From Viridothelium virens (taxonomy: Eukaryota > Ascomycota > Dothideomycetes > Trypetheliales > Trypetheliaceae), in the NCBI GenBank assembly GCA_010094025.1, contig ML991801.1, forward strand, positions 268,335 to 332,334: a DNA stretch of 64,000 bases, written 5' to 3'. The notes below the pieces were generated by a model. That model was not told the DNA's origin. It worked only from the letters and a program-made list of their open reading frames with translations, and made no database searches. Positions 34,050-44,675 of this stretch are shown one piece after another. Position 1 is the first letter of the stretch. The number at the start of each line of letters is the position of its first letter. Position numbers and translations under genes: made by a program.

Positions 34050-35860
34050 ATGAAAAGTATCTTTCTGAGTCTATCTGTGCTCATATCCACGGCAGTGGGC
34101 TCTCACCCTCGCGATGCTTTCACCCGAGCCAAGCCTCGGGATGCTAGCCCTGGATTAATCACCAATTTGGGAGCCAGAACTTCCGCTCCGCAGCACGTAC
34201 ACAAACGCGCCTCGTACAGCTCGCCTTATCTGAACAATAACACCGAACGTCTGTAGAACATCGGGGCAAATTGAGAGTATCTTGGGAGCTGATTAAGTAT
34301 AGAGTTCGTCGTCAATGGTACGGCAATCCCAGATATACCTTTCGACATTGGAGAATCTTATGCCGGACTATTGCCCATTAGCGACCAGCTCAATGAGACT
34401 CGAAAGCTATATTTTTGGTGTGTTCCATGGCATTTCAAGAGTGCAATTGCCGAACAACATTGTCTGACTTGGCAATTTGCAGGTTCTTCCCTTCACAAAA
34501 TCCAAATGCAACGGATGAGATTACCATCTGGTCAGAAACTTCCATCTTAAGTGCTGATATGCGGCTGACTCAAGGAGAAGGTTTAATGGCGGTCCTGGCT
34601 GTAGCTCACTTACAGGTCTAATTCATGAGAATGGTCCCATATTATGGCAGACTGGAACCCAAGGATTCACCAAAAATTCGTACACATTCGTAAATTTGAC
34701 CAACATGGTCTATGTCGAGCAGCCTGTCGGCGTTGGATTTACTCAAGGCACTCCAGACATCTCCAACGAGGTTGAGCTCGGTCAGCAGTTCGTCGGCTTC
34801 TGGAAAAACTTTATGCAGGCTTTCCAGTTGGAGCAAAGGAAAGTGTATATCACAGGCGAGAGCTATGCCGGATACTATATCCCATACGTTGCCGATGCAT
34901 TTATTACCCAGAACGATGACGAGTACTACAACCTGAAGGGCGTTGCTATCAATGATCCTATCATTGGCGATAACACCGTCCAGCAAGATGGTAGGTTCGC
35001 TGTTCTCCATATATGTTCTATGAGGATTCGAGGAACCTGCGAGTACATCATGCTAACGGAACACAGTAATCCTCAGCCCGTACGTGGACTACTGGTCGAA
35101 TATCTTTAACTTCAACGAAACTTTCACCAATTACCTACACTCTTTGCATTCCTCTTGCGGATATGCATCTTACATCTCAAAATATCTCACCTACCCGCCG
35201 CCTCCGGGCCCCTTCCCAGTACCCCCGGATCCAGAGGCGGTACGTAACAGCTCGTGCGCGACCTGGGATATTGTATACGATGCCATCAACTACCTGAATC
35301 CTTGCTTCAACGTCTACCATATAACTGACTACTGTCCTCTTCTTTACAATCCGGAGATCCCCTACTTTAATCGCCTTGATGTTCAGGCCGCAATCAACGC
35401 GCCTGTAGGTACAGTGTGGCAACAATGTACCAATACAAATGTCTTTCCTCCGACAGGCGACCAATCACTCGGCGCAGCTCAGGATGGCGTTCTTCAGCGG
35501 GTCATCGAGCATAATAACAACACGATCATTGGAGTCGGAAACCTGGACTACATTCTACCAACAAACGGTACTCTATTGGCACTGCAAAACGTCACATGGA
35601 ATGGAGTGCAGGGTTTCCAATCTTATCCAGGCAGTAGGGAAGTCTTTGTACCGTACCATACGGAGTACAACCAAGGAAGTCTTGCTGCCAGCGGATACGT
35701 TGGAAGATGGGGTCAGGAGAGAGGCTTAGCGTTCTACCAAGTTGATTATGCAGGGCATCAGCAACCACAGTATGCCCCAGGAAGCTCTTATAGAGTCATT
35801 GAGCTCTTACTTGGTAGAATCGACGCCTTGGATCAGCCGGGCTCATTCTCGACGCAATAG
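34050..35860 (+). CDS. Secreted serine carboxypeptidase, S10
   Basis: Five exons: 34050-34248, 34303-34417, 34483-34530, 34581-34990, 35067-35860 (521 residues). All introns are GT-AG (50-76 nt), three with CTGAC or CTAAC branches. It removes C-terminal residues from peptides, probably outside the cell or in the vacuole. Signal peptide MKSIFLSLSVLISTAVGS. Family blocks: FVVNGTAIPDIPFDIGE, NGGPGCSSLTGLIHENGP, VYVEQPVGVGF. The catalytic triad is complete: Ser215 in TGESYAGYY, Asp418 in GNLDYILPTNG and His488 in YAGHQQPQYAP. Many N-glycosylation sites. The third intron has an AAG acceptor chosen because only it restores TIWFNGGPG. Confidence 0.95.
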
Positions 35861-37342
35861 TCGAGAAGGGCCTGTGCTCAAACCGCGTTGACTAGATCGT
35901 CGATCGTGTCCCGGGGCTGGTATCCTCACAGCTCCTGGGTCGATCACCAACCAACTCTTTGAGGGCTGCGGCGCTCGTGACGGTTGCCTTCGCCAGAGAT
36001 TGGGGATATGGAGCAGCCCAACCGGGCTCAGCCATGATATTGACAAATGAAATCTCTCGACGTCTATCGGAACGCATTAATCTCAATTTCGCCAAGAACT
36101 TTATAACATTGGTTTTAGCTGCTTGGCTCTCGTCACCGTGCGACCTTTTCGCCTCCTGCAGTAGGCCCATCTCACCTTACTCCCATCCTTTGTAAGCTTG
36201 TTGGACTTGCCATCAATTAGCATGCAGCGAGTATGTATTCAGCCATATGAAATCGTGGATTGCCATGTCTCCGTCTGCTTTATTGCCTCACTCTTAGTTC
36301 CCGATATATGAAGCATCATCCCTTAGATCAGCTTACTTAAAGCTAATATCCCTTTCTCATACTACTGAACCAGCACAACAAACGCCTCCCTGGTTATTCT
36401 CGGGATTACTGCATCCTTCAGTCCGAATCATTGACGAAGCAATCATCGTGCAGACTAGGGCTCCTTGTAACATTGCTCTGGACAGTAGTGGGCAACCTCT
36501 ATCTTTCCAAAACGGCGACTTTATCAGGTGGATAAATCATGCACACCTGAATGCGGAAATAGGTAAAGAGTGTCATTTTGCGACACTCCTGGGTTCGATA
36601 CTACCAGGACCAAATGTACGTTTTTTCATCTTCTGATCAATGATACTACATGACATTTTCTTATGCTGCTAGAGGTCCTTTGTGCAATCACGAACAGCCA
36701 AAGTGACAGAATGGAAGGCGAGATTTGCGTAGAGCTCCAAGCATTCGCAGGGAGTGTACAGCGCTTGTCCAACTCTCCTCTGCAATCATCCTCATTGACA
36801 CCACAAAAGCCTCATGACTGTTTTACTGAACGATCATTGGCCTCCGTCGCCAAGCTCTATCACTTTCCACAGCGAATATGCGTAAGGCGTTCATCGGTGC
36901 TGCTCTTCCCGTACAGGAGCTCTTAGAACGTCTCTGGGAACCCCGGAAGATCGACGCCGTCTGTGTTCGGGCGACCGACAATTTGATGCAATCGCATCTG
37001 AATAGTCGCAGCGACTGAACGGGCAGATGCTCAGCACAAACCTGCCAAAAGTGAACTCCGCAGTCAAAACGCTCGAGCGGACATAGAATCCATAGGACAC
37101 CAGGACACGATTTAGCACTGGTTTGGCCGATTTGTCCACGCCAGAAAAGTTATCGTGATATAACGGCTTTCACAGACTATGAAATTGTCAACCTTGGAGA
37201 AAGGAAAGTATAGAAAAAGATCCACCTATATAATACAAATTCCTGTTTATACTTTGAAGAAGCAGAGAGGCACGCAGTACGCTTTTTCTAAGCCTTGAGC
37301 ATCCGTGCCCCATGAATTCCATCACTCCCCCGTGCGAAGGTG
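35861..37342. other. Intergenic, no gene seen
   Basis: About 1.5 kb between the carboxypeptidase and NLR 3' ends. A small hairpin (CCTGG..CCAGG) lies near 36588-36606. No convincing ORF. Confidence 0.45.
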
Positions 37343-39799
37343 CTACCTTTCCTTCCTCATCAGCCTTTCCATTGATCTTCGAAAGCCAAACTTCACTGCG
37401 GAGCCTCGGTCGTTTTTCCTTGCCTGAAGCAAGTCCGTGAAATCTCCACGGCAGGCTCTGGTGTCGGGATGAGAAGCACCGAGTACTCTCTCGAAGCCGT
37501 CACATGCTCTTTCGAACAAATAAATCGACTCATCGTAGTGTCTGCGGTCCCCGAGGAAGAACGCAAGGCTCCGAGCGCTCCACAGCGTACTGGGATGCTC
37601 TTTTCCAAGAGCCTTCTCTCTTCCTTCCAGCGCTCGGCGACTCATCTCCTCCGCCCCGCTCTTTTGCTGTCGGGATAACGAATATCCCAGGTTCGCCAAG
37701 CTGGAAAGCGTATCAGGATGCTCCTTTCCCAAGACTTTCTCTCTTCCTGCTAGTGCTCGCCAATTTAAAGCCTCCGCCTCATTGTACTTCCTTAGCATAC
37801 ATAGTGTTGTAGCTAGATTACCTACGCTCACCAGCGTATCAGGATGCTCCTTTCCGAAAACTTTCTCCCTTCCTACCAATGCTCGCCGATTTAAATCCTC
37901 CGCCTCGTCGTACTTCCCTAGCCTGTGTAGCGTTACAGCTAGGTTACTCATGCTCAACAGCGTTTTAGGATGGTCCTTTCCCAATCCCTTCTCCCTTCCT
38001 GCTAGTACTCGCAGATTTAAATCCTCTGCTGCCTCGTGTTTTCCTTGCTCAGATAGTATTGAACCAAGGGCGCCGAAACTCGTCAACGTATTCAGATCCT
38101 CATCTCCGAGTTCCTTCGCTCGATCACGGAGGCAGATCCGAATCATGGCTTCTGCTTGCACCAGGAGTCCCTGTGCATTTGCGTAACATTCAGCTTTATT
38201 AAGTACATCCGCACGCTGTAAGATCTGTCGTCGGCCCAATGGCTCCTTTTCGGTCAAATATTGGACATGCGGAATGAGAGCTCGACATCTGGACCAACTC
38301 TCATAGTTTACGTAAGGAAAATCCCTTGCCATTGCCGCAGTAAATACTCCCCACCACTTTTCCTCAGCGCTACTCGACCTTAGCCACATCCTGGTGGCTG
38401 ACTGAACAAGTCTGTGCATTTCAAATTCATCTCTACTCGATATACCTTTTATCAATGAGAAGTCAAGTAATAATCGGATGTCCGCTCTAAGCTCGCGCTG
38501 CAAGTGGCTGAAGAATGTAGTACTGTCGTTAGAGTCGCGCTTCCTGTGGCCGCCTATATTGCTATTCTCATCTCCGTTAACATTAGCCTCCTTCTCGTCG
38601 TCAACATTGTCTTGTTCATCACCATTCTTGTCCTCATAATGGTAAAGCATGAATTCAGGTATGTTCTGCCGGTGGAAGAAGCTCATAAATGACAGTAAGT
38701 TTGCTGCAGATGGGCGTTTGGCTCTGATGTACTCGAATGAGATCTGCCATGTCGCGAAGACTGAATTTGATGAATACTCGTCCCGTCGCACATCCGGACT
38801 AATATTTTCAAGTAGAGGATTTCGCTCTCTAATAGTCCTGATTTCCTTCAAATATTCCAGAACCAAGTCTCGAGAGTGCAAATCGTTGATATAGGCTGCC
38901 GCTTGCGTGATAGCGAGGGGGGTATAGTCCAGAGCATTCAGTAATTGTGGCCCCAGTTCACCTAGTTGTCCGGAGAGCTTCTTCTGCAGGAGTTCATTCG
39001 CTTCCTGTTGATCCATCTCTGGGACAATTATGATGTCTTTATGATAACCGACGAGCTTTCTCGCCACGTCCATATTTCGTGATGTGATCGGCATGGCTCC
39101 GTTACTACTCTGAGGGAGAAAGCTGGCAAATGAAGAGCTTTCTCCGTGTTCCCCATTTTGCGGATCTATCATCACTTCATCGTCTACATTGTCCACAATC
39201 ACAAGCCACTTTCCATTGGCCTCCCTTGTAAGCCAATTGCACACAAGTCGCATTAGGCTCGCTGAAGTCTGTTGTCGCCCAGGAAGGTCAATCATGTCAG
39301 CGATATTCTTGTACGATCCTTCAATTCTAGCCGTGGTGGCGGCGTATACCCAGAATACCCAGGTCTCTGGTGATTGCTTCCTAACATGATGGGCATACTC
39401 GATAGCTAGTTGTGATTTCCTGTTCCTCTCAGTATTTCTGCAGTATATCGTAGAAATTAACATACCCGACACCCCCTAAGCCAACAAGCGCGGCGCGGCT
39501 GGCTGGTTGAGAGCATCGTTGCGCAACACGTGTGAGGATGTCGCCGCGGTTGACGAAGTCTTGATCCTGTCTAAATGGGATGTTGGAGTCTGGCTTTAGA
39601 GGTTCTTGTAGGTTGTCTATTATCTGGATATGTTAGCAATCTGCGGCTTTTACGGTCATTGCGCTACCAATTGTGATCTACCGCTATCAAAGTGGAAGCT
39701 GGTCGTTCCTCCTGTGGTATGGACGCCGGCGACAATATTCCGGGCAAGGCTCGGCCGATCAAAGCTGAGAGAGATAGGTCGGTCCCTCTGACGACTCAT
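37343..39799 (-). CDS. NB-ARC/TPR NLR with N-terminal amyloid-type motif
   Basis: Three exons: 39799-39682, 39616-39466, 39419-37343 (781 residues). The second intron (46 nt) splits the Walker A codons; splicing gives GLGGVGKSQLA (Lys91). NB-ARC marks: Walker B WLVIVDNVDD (Asp166 region), sensor GAMPITSRN, TPLAITQAAAY at 256-266 and an MHD-like MHRLVQ at 424. An acidic Asn/Asp-rich insert lies at about 353-381. Residues about 527-762 are TPR repeats of the kinesin-light-chain kind with GKEHPDTL signatures every 42 residues (one unit 41). There is no enzymatic N-terminal domain: residues 1-40 carry only the short motif also found in the divergent hydrolase. By analogy with fungal NLRs, ligand sensed by the TPRs would drive oligomerisation and amyloid templating of the partner. 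The first intron has two in-frame solutions that differ by a few residues. Confidence 0.88.
39686..39742 (-). other. Amyloid-signalling-type motif, NLR N-terminus
   Basis: Encodes residues 20-38, RNIVAGVHTTGGTTSFHFD. Compared with the hydrolase C-terminus it shares N, G, TTGGTT and F-x-F in register, with no gap (10 of 19 identical). Confidence 0.75.
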
Positions 39800-40565
39800 T
39801 ACAACAGCTATCTGAACAGCAAATGAAATTAAATGCTTTAGAAATTTGTGTTGAAGCCCCAGAAACAGCATACTCGTTGGAGGCCAGAGAGCAATGCATT
39901 TGGATACTCTATGCGGTCATTTCGGATACTCTAGAGTGGAGCAGCTAGGCTACATCACGTTGCTTTTTTGAGCGTATAGCCATCTCGATTAGGCTGCATA
40001 TTGGACATCTCTTAGGCTCGTAGTATCCGCCAATAGATGCCAACCATGCATTATGTAGGGTTTGGGCACACAGCACTAGTCTGCCTTTGATTGATTAGCG
40101 GCTATCTCGAAAGAATCAGGCTCTAAGGTTATTATCTCGACATTTTGAACTACAAAGATCCTTTAAAGATTGATTCCAACATCATCACTCTTGAACGAAC
40201 CTCGCTGGAAGTCTGTGGACGATAACTTGCGCTGGCTATCGGCTACTGATGATGTTAGGCACCGTTTTTTGGAGAAAAGGACTCGATTAATTTCTCTGTG
40301 TAACCTGAGATAAGGGCTCTATATAAACCTCATCGAAAATGAGGACAGTAAAAAACCTAATTAACTAGTAAAATGAGGACCTACGTAGTAGGTTCGAGAA
40401 TCTCGCGCATTGACCCTCGTGTAGAGCATAGCGAGATTACGCGCTACGCTAGGTTGATTGGATCAACTTCATGAAGAACATCATGAACATCATCAGCTAC
40501 ACCTTGACATTGTGACGAAAATACGGCCATCGCCTGTGTGACTACTCTATCACAAAATCCTGTCC
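39800..40565. promoter_or_regulatory. Divergent promoter of the NLR/hydrolase pair
   Basis: 766 bp between the two start codons, so both genes could be co-regulated. Contains a TATATAA box 240 bp before the hydrolase ATG, a CTACGTAG palindrome at 40381-40388 and 8-bp inverted arms AATCTCGC (40399-40406) and GCGAGATT (40431-40438). No ORF of note. Confidence 0.55.
40320..40326 (+). promoter_or_regulatory. TATA-like box, hydrolase side
   Basis: TATATAA in the divergent promoter, oriented toward the hydrolase gene. Match seen; use inferred. Confidence 0.35.
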
Positions 40566-42115
40566 ATGGCTGAGATACGTCGGGATGGCTTCACGAAGCT
40601 AAGTGGTGACAGTGGTGGTGGTGCAAACAATGATTACCGTCTCAAGTATGTAACGTCTATATCATTTCTGAAAGTTACCCAAACTGACCCTGTAAGTATT
40701 ATATTCGTGCATGGTCTAAGAGGACACCCCAGAGAAACATGGGAAGGGAGCCCTATGAAGCCAAAAAGCGGCCAGTCAAGCGCACCAAACATTTTCAAGT
40801 CGCTCTTCAAGCACAATCGACCAAGTCAATCAACACAACAAAGGGGTCAAGATGGAAATTCCCTGTCAGCAAAGCTATTCTGGCCGGAAGAATTACTCCC
40901 AGAAGATATGCCTCAAGCGAGGATCTGGACATATGGCTACAATGCTGATGTGATTAATGGACTTTTCCAGGCAAACAATAAGAATAGTGTGTCTCAGCAC
41001 GGGCGAGATCTTGCTGTTCGCGTTGAGAGAGAGATTGTGAACAAGGTATCGGAATTTTTGGGCTCATTGAAACCAGTGAAAACACTAACACGATACAGGA
41101 TCCCATATTCTTTGTTGCTCACAGTCTTGGCGGAATCGTTGTGAAGGATGTAATTGGTCTACGGCTCAGTATTTACTCTGCCTCCTACTAATTCTGCCTT
41201 CTAGGCCTTGCGCCGGTCTAAACTTTGCCGTATGCAGACTAAGCTCATCGTCTTCCTCGGGACACCGCATCGCGGAAGTGGAAGTGTGGGGTGGGGTGAG
41301 ATAGCACCAAACATAGCTGGCATGGCATTGCAAGAATCGAACAAGGATATCGTCCAAACCCTAGCTGTCAATAGCGAGGTGCTAGACAATATCCACGAAG
41401 AGTTTACTGGCATTGTTCAAGAGCTCAGGATCAAGATCCATTCTTTCCAAGAGGCGCAGGGTGTCTCTGGAATGAAGGGACTCGACAGAAAGGTGAGTTC
41501 ATGTCGTTTGCCAGTTTCCATTCTACCATCACCCATGGGTGCAACAAGAAGTAACGGCAGGTTACGCCAAGACGGAAGTGACGAGCTCTGGCTAAGGAGC
41601 TCTTTGCTCGACCTTGGTACGCATCTTACTGATGCCCTCAATACCTGTGAGAGTCAAAGTTTTTGCCAAGATTGATGGCGCTTATGTCTTTGGTTTCAAT
41701 CTTCGATGTCACTGACATAAAAATGGAATAACGAGAGCAGGTAGTCGATCCCTTCTCCTCAAAACTTGACCTGCCATTATCGATCGAGACGGTCGAGACT
41801 ATTGATGCAAACCATATGCAGATGGCGAGATGCAGTGGTAAAACGGATCCGCGCTATCTTGCCATCTGTGGAGTGCTTCAACGCTTCGTACGAATTGACC
41901 TGCTTAATGGAAACACCCAAGAAATGAAATTGACCCACCCAACCCAGATGGAAGCCCCGTCAAAAGCTGCAGCAGGTCCAGAATTGGAGCATCACTCATC
42001 TGCTAGAGCGCAGGGACGGACCGACGGCATCGTTTTTAGTGGACCGATATCAGGACATAATGTCATATCAGGCATGCAAACAACAGGGGGAACGACGAAC
42101 TTCACTTTCAACTAA
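40566..42115 (+). CDS. SesB-like alpha/beta hydrolase, amyloid-type C-terminal motif
   Basis: Four exons: 40566-41045, 41099-41149, 41205-41492, 41741-42115 (397 residues). The first two introns are 53 and 55 nt; the third is 248 nt. Lipase/esterase-type alpha/beta hydrolase: FVHGLRGHPRETW at about 47-59, WTYGYNADV, nucleophile elbow VAHSLGGIVVKD with Ser169, FLGTPHRGSG, and a His in DANHMQMARCSG at about 298. After the catalytic domain comes a polar linker, then a C-terminal motif at 379-397. In fungal NLR systems the SesB class of putative lipases pairs with an adjacent NLR and is thought to be activated through a shared amyloid motif, causing cell death. Family and pairing are supported by sequence; substrate and effect are not known. 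Confidence 0.88.
42056..42112 (+). other. Amyloid-signalling-type motif, hydrolase C-terminus
   Basis: Encodes residues 379-397, HNVISGMQTTGGTTNFTFN, and the stop codon follows immediately. The extreme C-terminal placement is where effector amyloid motifs sit. Confidence 0.75.
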
Positions 42116-43451
42116 ATCATGAAAGAGAGAGGGAAAGAATGCTTCTTCGCTGAGTCATTTCGACTCAAGCATGACCAAGGACCGATAGCCAAGCATCAAT
42201 TGTCCCGACTTCTTCACCTCCACGGGTTCTGGGGCCATTCAGTCAAAATCTCGTGTTATATGAGTTTTGGGCCAGTACGCTGCAAAATAACCGAAAGTCG
42301 GAGGAGGGAGAACGAGTCGAAAGAGCCTTTCGTAAGATGGAGACTCGAAAATTTCATCTCTACTCCGTATCGCTGCATAGGTCGCCAGAGATTTGCTCAA
42401 GTTTTAGATGTGAATAGCTCATAAGGCTGTTACCTGCCAGTGCAGTGATTTGAGTGAGGAGGCGGAGTGCTTGAAGGAAGTAGCAATCTAGATGCCAGCG
42501 GTTGACCACCATCTGGAGTAAGTAGCAGCTCAAAATGGAAAACAGAATTGAGCTAGAGCCGTCCGTCACAGCGTCATCAAAGCCTTCTCCACATCCACAT
42601 TGCACCACAATTACGCAGACCCCAAAAGGTCACCGGAATGATTTTCGGTCGGACAGGATAAGGGACAGTGATGAAGAATGAGCCGAATCCGCCGGGGAGC
42701 TTGGGAAGAGCTTTTGTCTTCGCGTTAGACGACGTATGTAACTGGTTACGGCTACGCCTGTGCAACTCTCAAAGGTGAACAACAGCATTCACCATCTCCT
42801 CACGCTATTCGAGACATTGCCCGCTAGGCGACCCACTTGAGACTGATCGCAATATATTTGAAACGTCATTCACGGAGAACGGCGGCGCAGAAAACATTAT
42901 CCTGAGCAACTGCCTGTAACACACCAAAAAGTTAGTCCTGAGTCCGGTCTGCATCAAGGTTCCATAGGGGCTGTATCAGGAAGTCCTCGTCCGGACCGAG
43001 TTGGTGCTTGATTATCAACGGAAACGAAGTGCGTTCGATTGACACTTAGGATCTCTTTGGCGAGTCTGTCGGTGTGAGACTGCAAGGTGGCGCCCAGACA
43101 TGACTCAAAAAACGGCCTGAGCACGCTGCATATCTGGTGGTCGGCCCGTTTCGGCCCGAGAATCACTAAAGTAGAGCACAAACATTGTTCTCTGACGTCG
43201 TTATCTTCGGATTCGCGGGCAAATACCTGTATTTGATGTGCACAAAGGGCTTGATTGAACGGTGTGGTGATGAGGAAGTATTGCTACGGGGTATTGTATT
43301 ATGGAGAATTTCCGGTCAGTGAAGTCAAGCCAGTTTCTTCATACAACCTCATCTCGCGTATATAAAGACCTCCGAGGGACGCATGCCGTGGGTTTAGCCT
43401 TCTTGCTACGACCAGAATCTGGAAATAAACTGCGAGATCTTTCAATCTGAA
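42116..43451. other. Intergenic, no gene seen
   Basis: 1.3 kb without a supported ORF. Ends with the promoter of the dehydrogenase gene. Confidence 0.5.
43359..43366 (+). promoter_or_regulatory. TATA box of the dehydrogenase gene
   Basis: TATATAAA about 86 bp before ATG 43452, a typical distance for a fungal gene with a short leader. Confidence 0.5.
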
Positions 43452-44675
43452 ATGGAATCCAAGCGTGTCCAACAACTACCTACACCTAGTCGTACTGACC
43501 ACTATGCCATCATCAACTCACATGTTCTTTCCGACATCCCCGCCGAGTTGGCTTCTTGGTCTTCCCAATCAGTCCTTATAGTCGCCAGCGCCGCTCTCAA
43601 CAGCAACCACAGCATCATCCGCGACCTCAAAGCCAAACTCGGTCCCATCGTCAAAGACGAGAAGCTCGGCGTGGGCAGCCACACCCCCTACGAAGACGTC
43701 ATCGACATCAGCCGACGCATCCACGCCATCCACGCTGACACCGTCGTCTGCATCGGCAGCTGCTCCTACAGCGACGCCTGCAAAACCGCCTGCCTCCTCT
43801 GCGCCAGCCTCCCCACGCCCTTCACCGAGGCCGACATGGAAGCGCTCGTCGACCAAGAGAAGGGCCTCACGCCTCCCGAGAAGCTGCAGCTCCTGCGCAC
43901 CAAGCTCATCCTAGTGCCGACGACGCTGTCCGCGAGCGAGTGGAACGCCGTCTCCTCGGCGACCAATTCGCGCGGCAAGAAGCAGCATTTCGGCTCCCTT
44001 GAGGTCGGCGCGCCTGACCTCATCTGCCTCGATCCGGACGTTGCGGCTACGACGCCGGAGGCGGTCTGGCTTCCGAGCGGCGTGCGCGGCATCGATCACT
44101 GCGTTGAGGTTCGGTGTAATGTTGGGTGTACTGGAGCGGCGGCCGAGTTGACGGAGCGCGGCTTGCGCGAGTTGCTGGGTGGGCTCTCTGCGTATAAGAG
44201 CGCGAAGGAGCAGGGTGAGGCGGGAAGAGAGAGGCTGTTGAAGGGGATTACTGATTGTCAGCTCGGCGTGCGCGATGCGATGACGGCGATGCTGGTGCAT
44301 GGATGGCGTGTTGGCATCTCCCACGCAATCGGACATCAGCTTGGGAGCGTGGCAGGCGTGATGCACGGAGTCACGAGCTGTGTGATGCTAGCTCCTGTGC
44401 TCAAGCACACGGAAACCTGGAATCCCGAGGCTCAGAAGATACTTTTGGATATTTTCAATGAAGTGCTGGGATGGAATGAGACGACTCTAGGTGAGGCGAT
44501 GAGGAAGTTTGTAAAGATGCTAGGGTTGCCGACAACCTTGAGTGAAGTGGGTGTTACTGATGAAAAGACGATCGAGACGGTTGCGGAGTACACATTGACT
44601 GACGTTTGGGGAGGTGAGAAGAGGTTGTTAAACAGTAAAGAAGAGGTGATGGAGATTTTGAACATGGTGAGATAG
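43452..44675 (+). CDS. Iron-type alcohol dehydrogenase family protein
   Basis: 407 residues, single exon. Group III (Fe-ADH/maleylacetate reductase/glycerol dehydrogenase-like) NAD(P)-dependent oxidoreductase. The metal-site pattern is present: Asp in RGIDHCVEV at about 218, His pair in GISHAIGHQLG at about 290, and a further His in MHGVTSC. The usual GGGS nucleotide loop reads VCIGSCSYSDACK, and the PTT motif is present (ILVPTTLSASEW). Physiological substrate is unknown; the maleylacetate reductase branch is possible given the fungal context. The ORF is GC-rich compared with its flanks. Confidence 0.85.
   Translation: MESKRVQQLPTPSRTDHYAIINSHVLSDIPAELASWSSQSVLIVASAALNSNHSIIRDLKAKLGPIVKDEKLGVGSHTPYEDVIDISRRIHAIHADTVVCIGSCSYSDACKTACLLCASLPTPFTEADMEALVDQEKGLTPPEKLQLLRTKLILVPTTLSASEWNAVSSATNSRGKKQHFGSLEVGAPDLICLDPDVAATTPEAVWLPSGVRGIDHCVEVRCNVGCTGAAAELTERGLRELLGGLSAYKSAKEQGEAGRERLLKGITDCQLGVRDAMTAMLVHGWRVGISHAIGHQLGSVAGVMHGVTSCVMLAPVLKHTETWNPEAQKILLDIFNEVLGWNETTLGEAMRKFVKMLGLPTTLSEVGVTDEKTIETVAEYTLTDVWGGEKRLLNSKEEVMEILNMVR

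Noticed and set aside
36588-36606. GGTTCGATAC resembling a tRNA T-arm
   Set aside because: Upstream 70 bases give no D-arm, anticodon arm or acceptor pairing; only a small hairpin.
40385-40455. tRNA-like sequence on the minus strand between the NLR and the hydrolase
   Set aside because: The B-box-like part has an insertion and the acceptor ends do not pair; at most a decayed relic, so only the inverted arms are reported.
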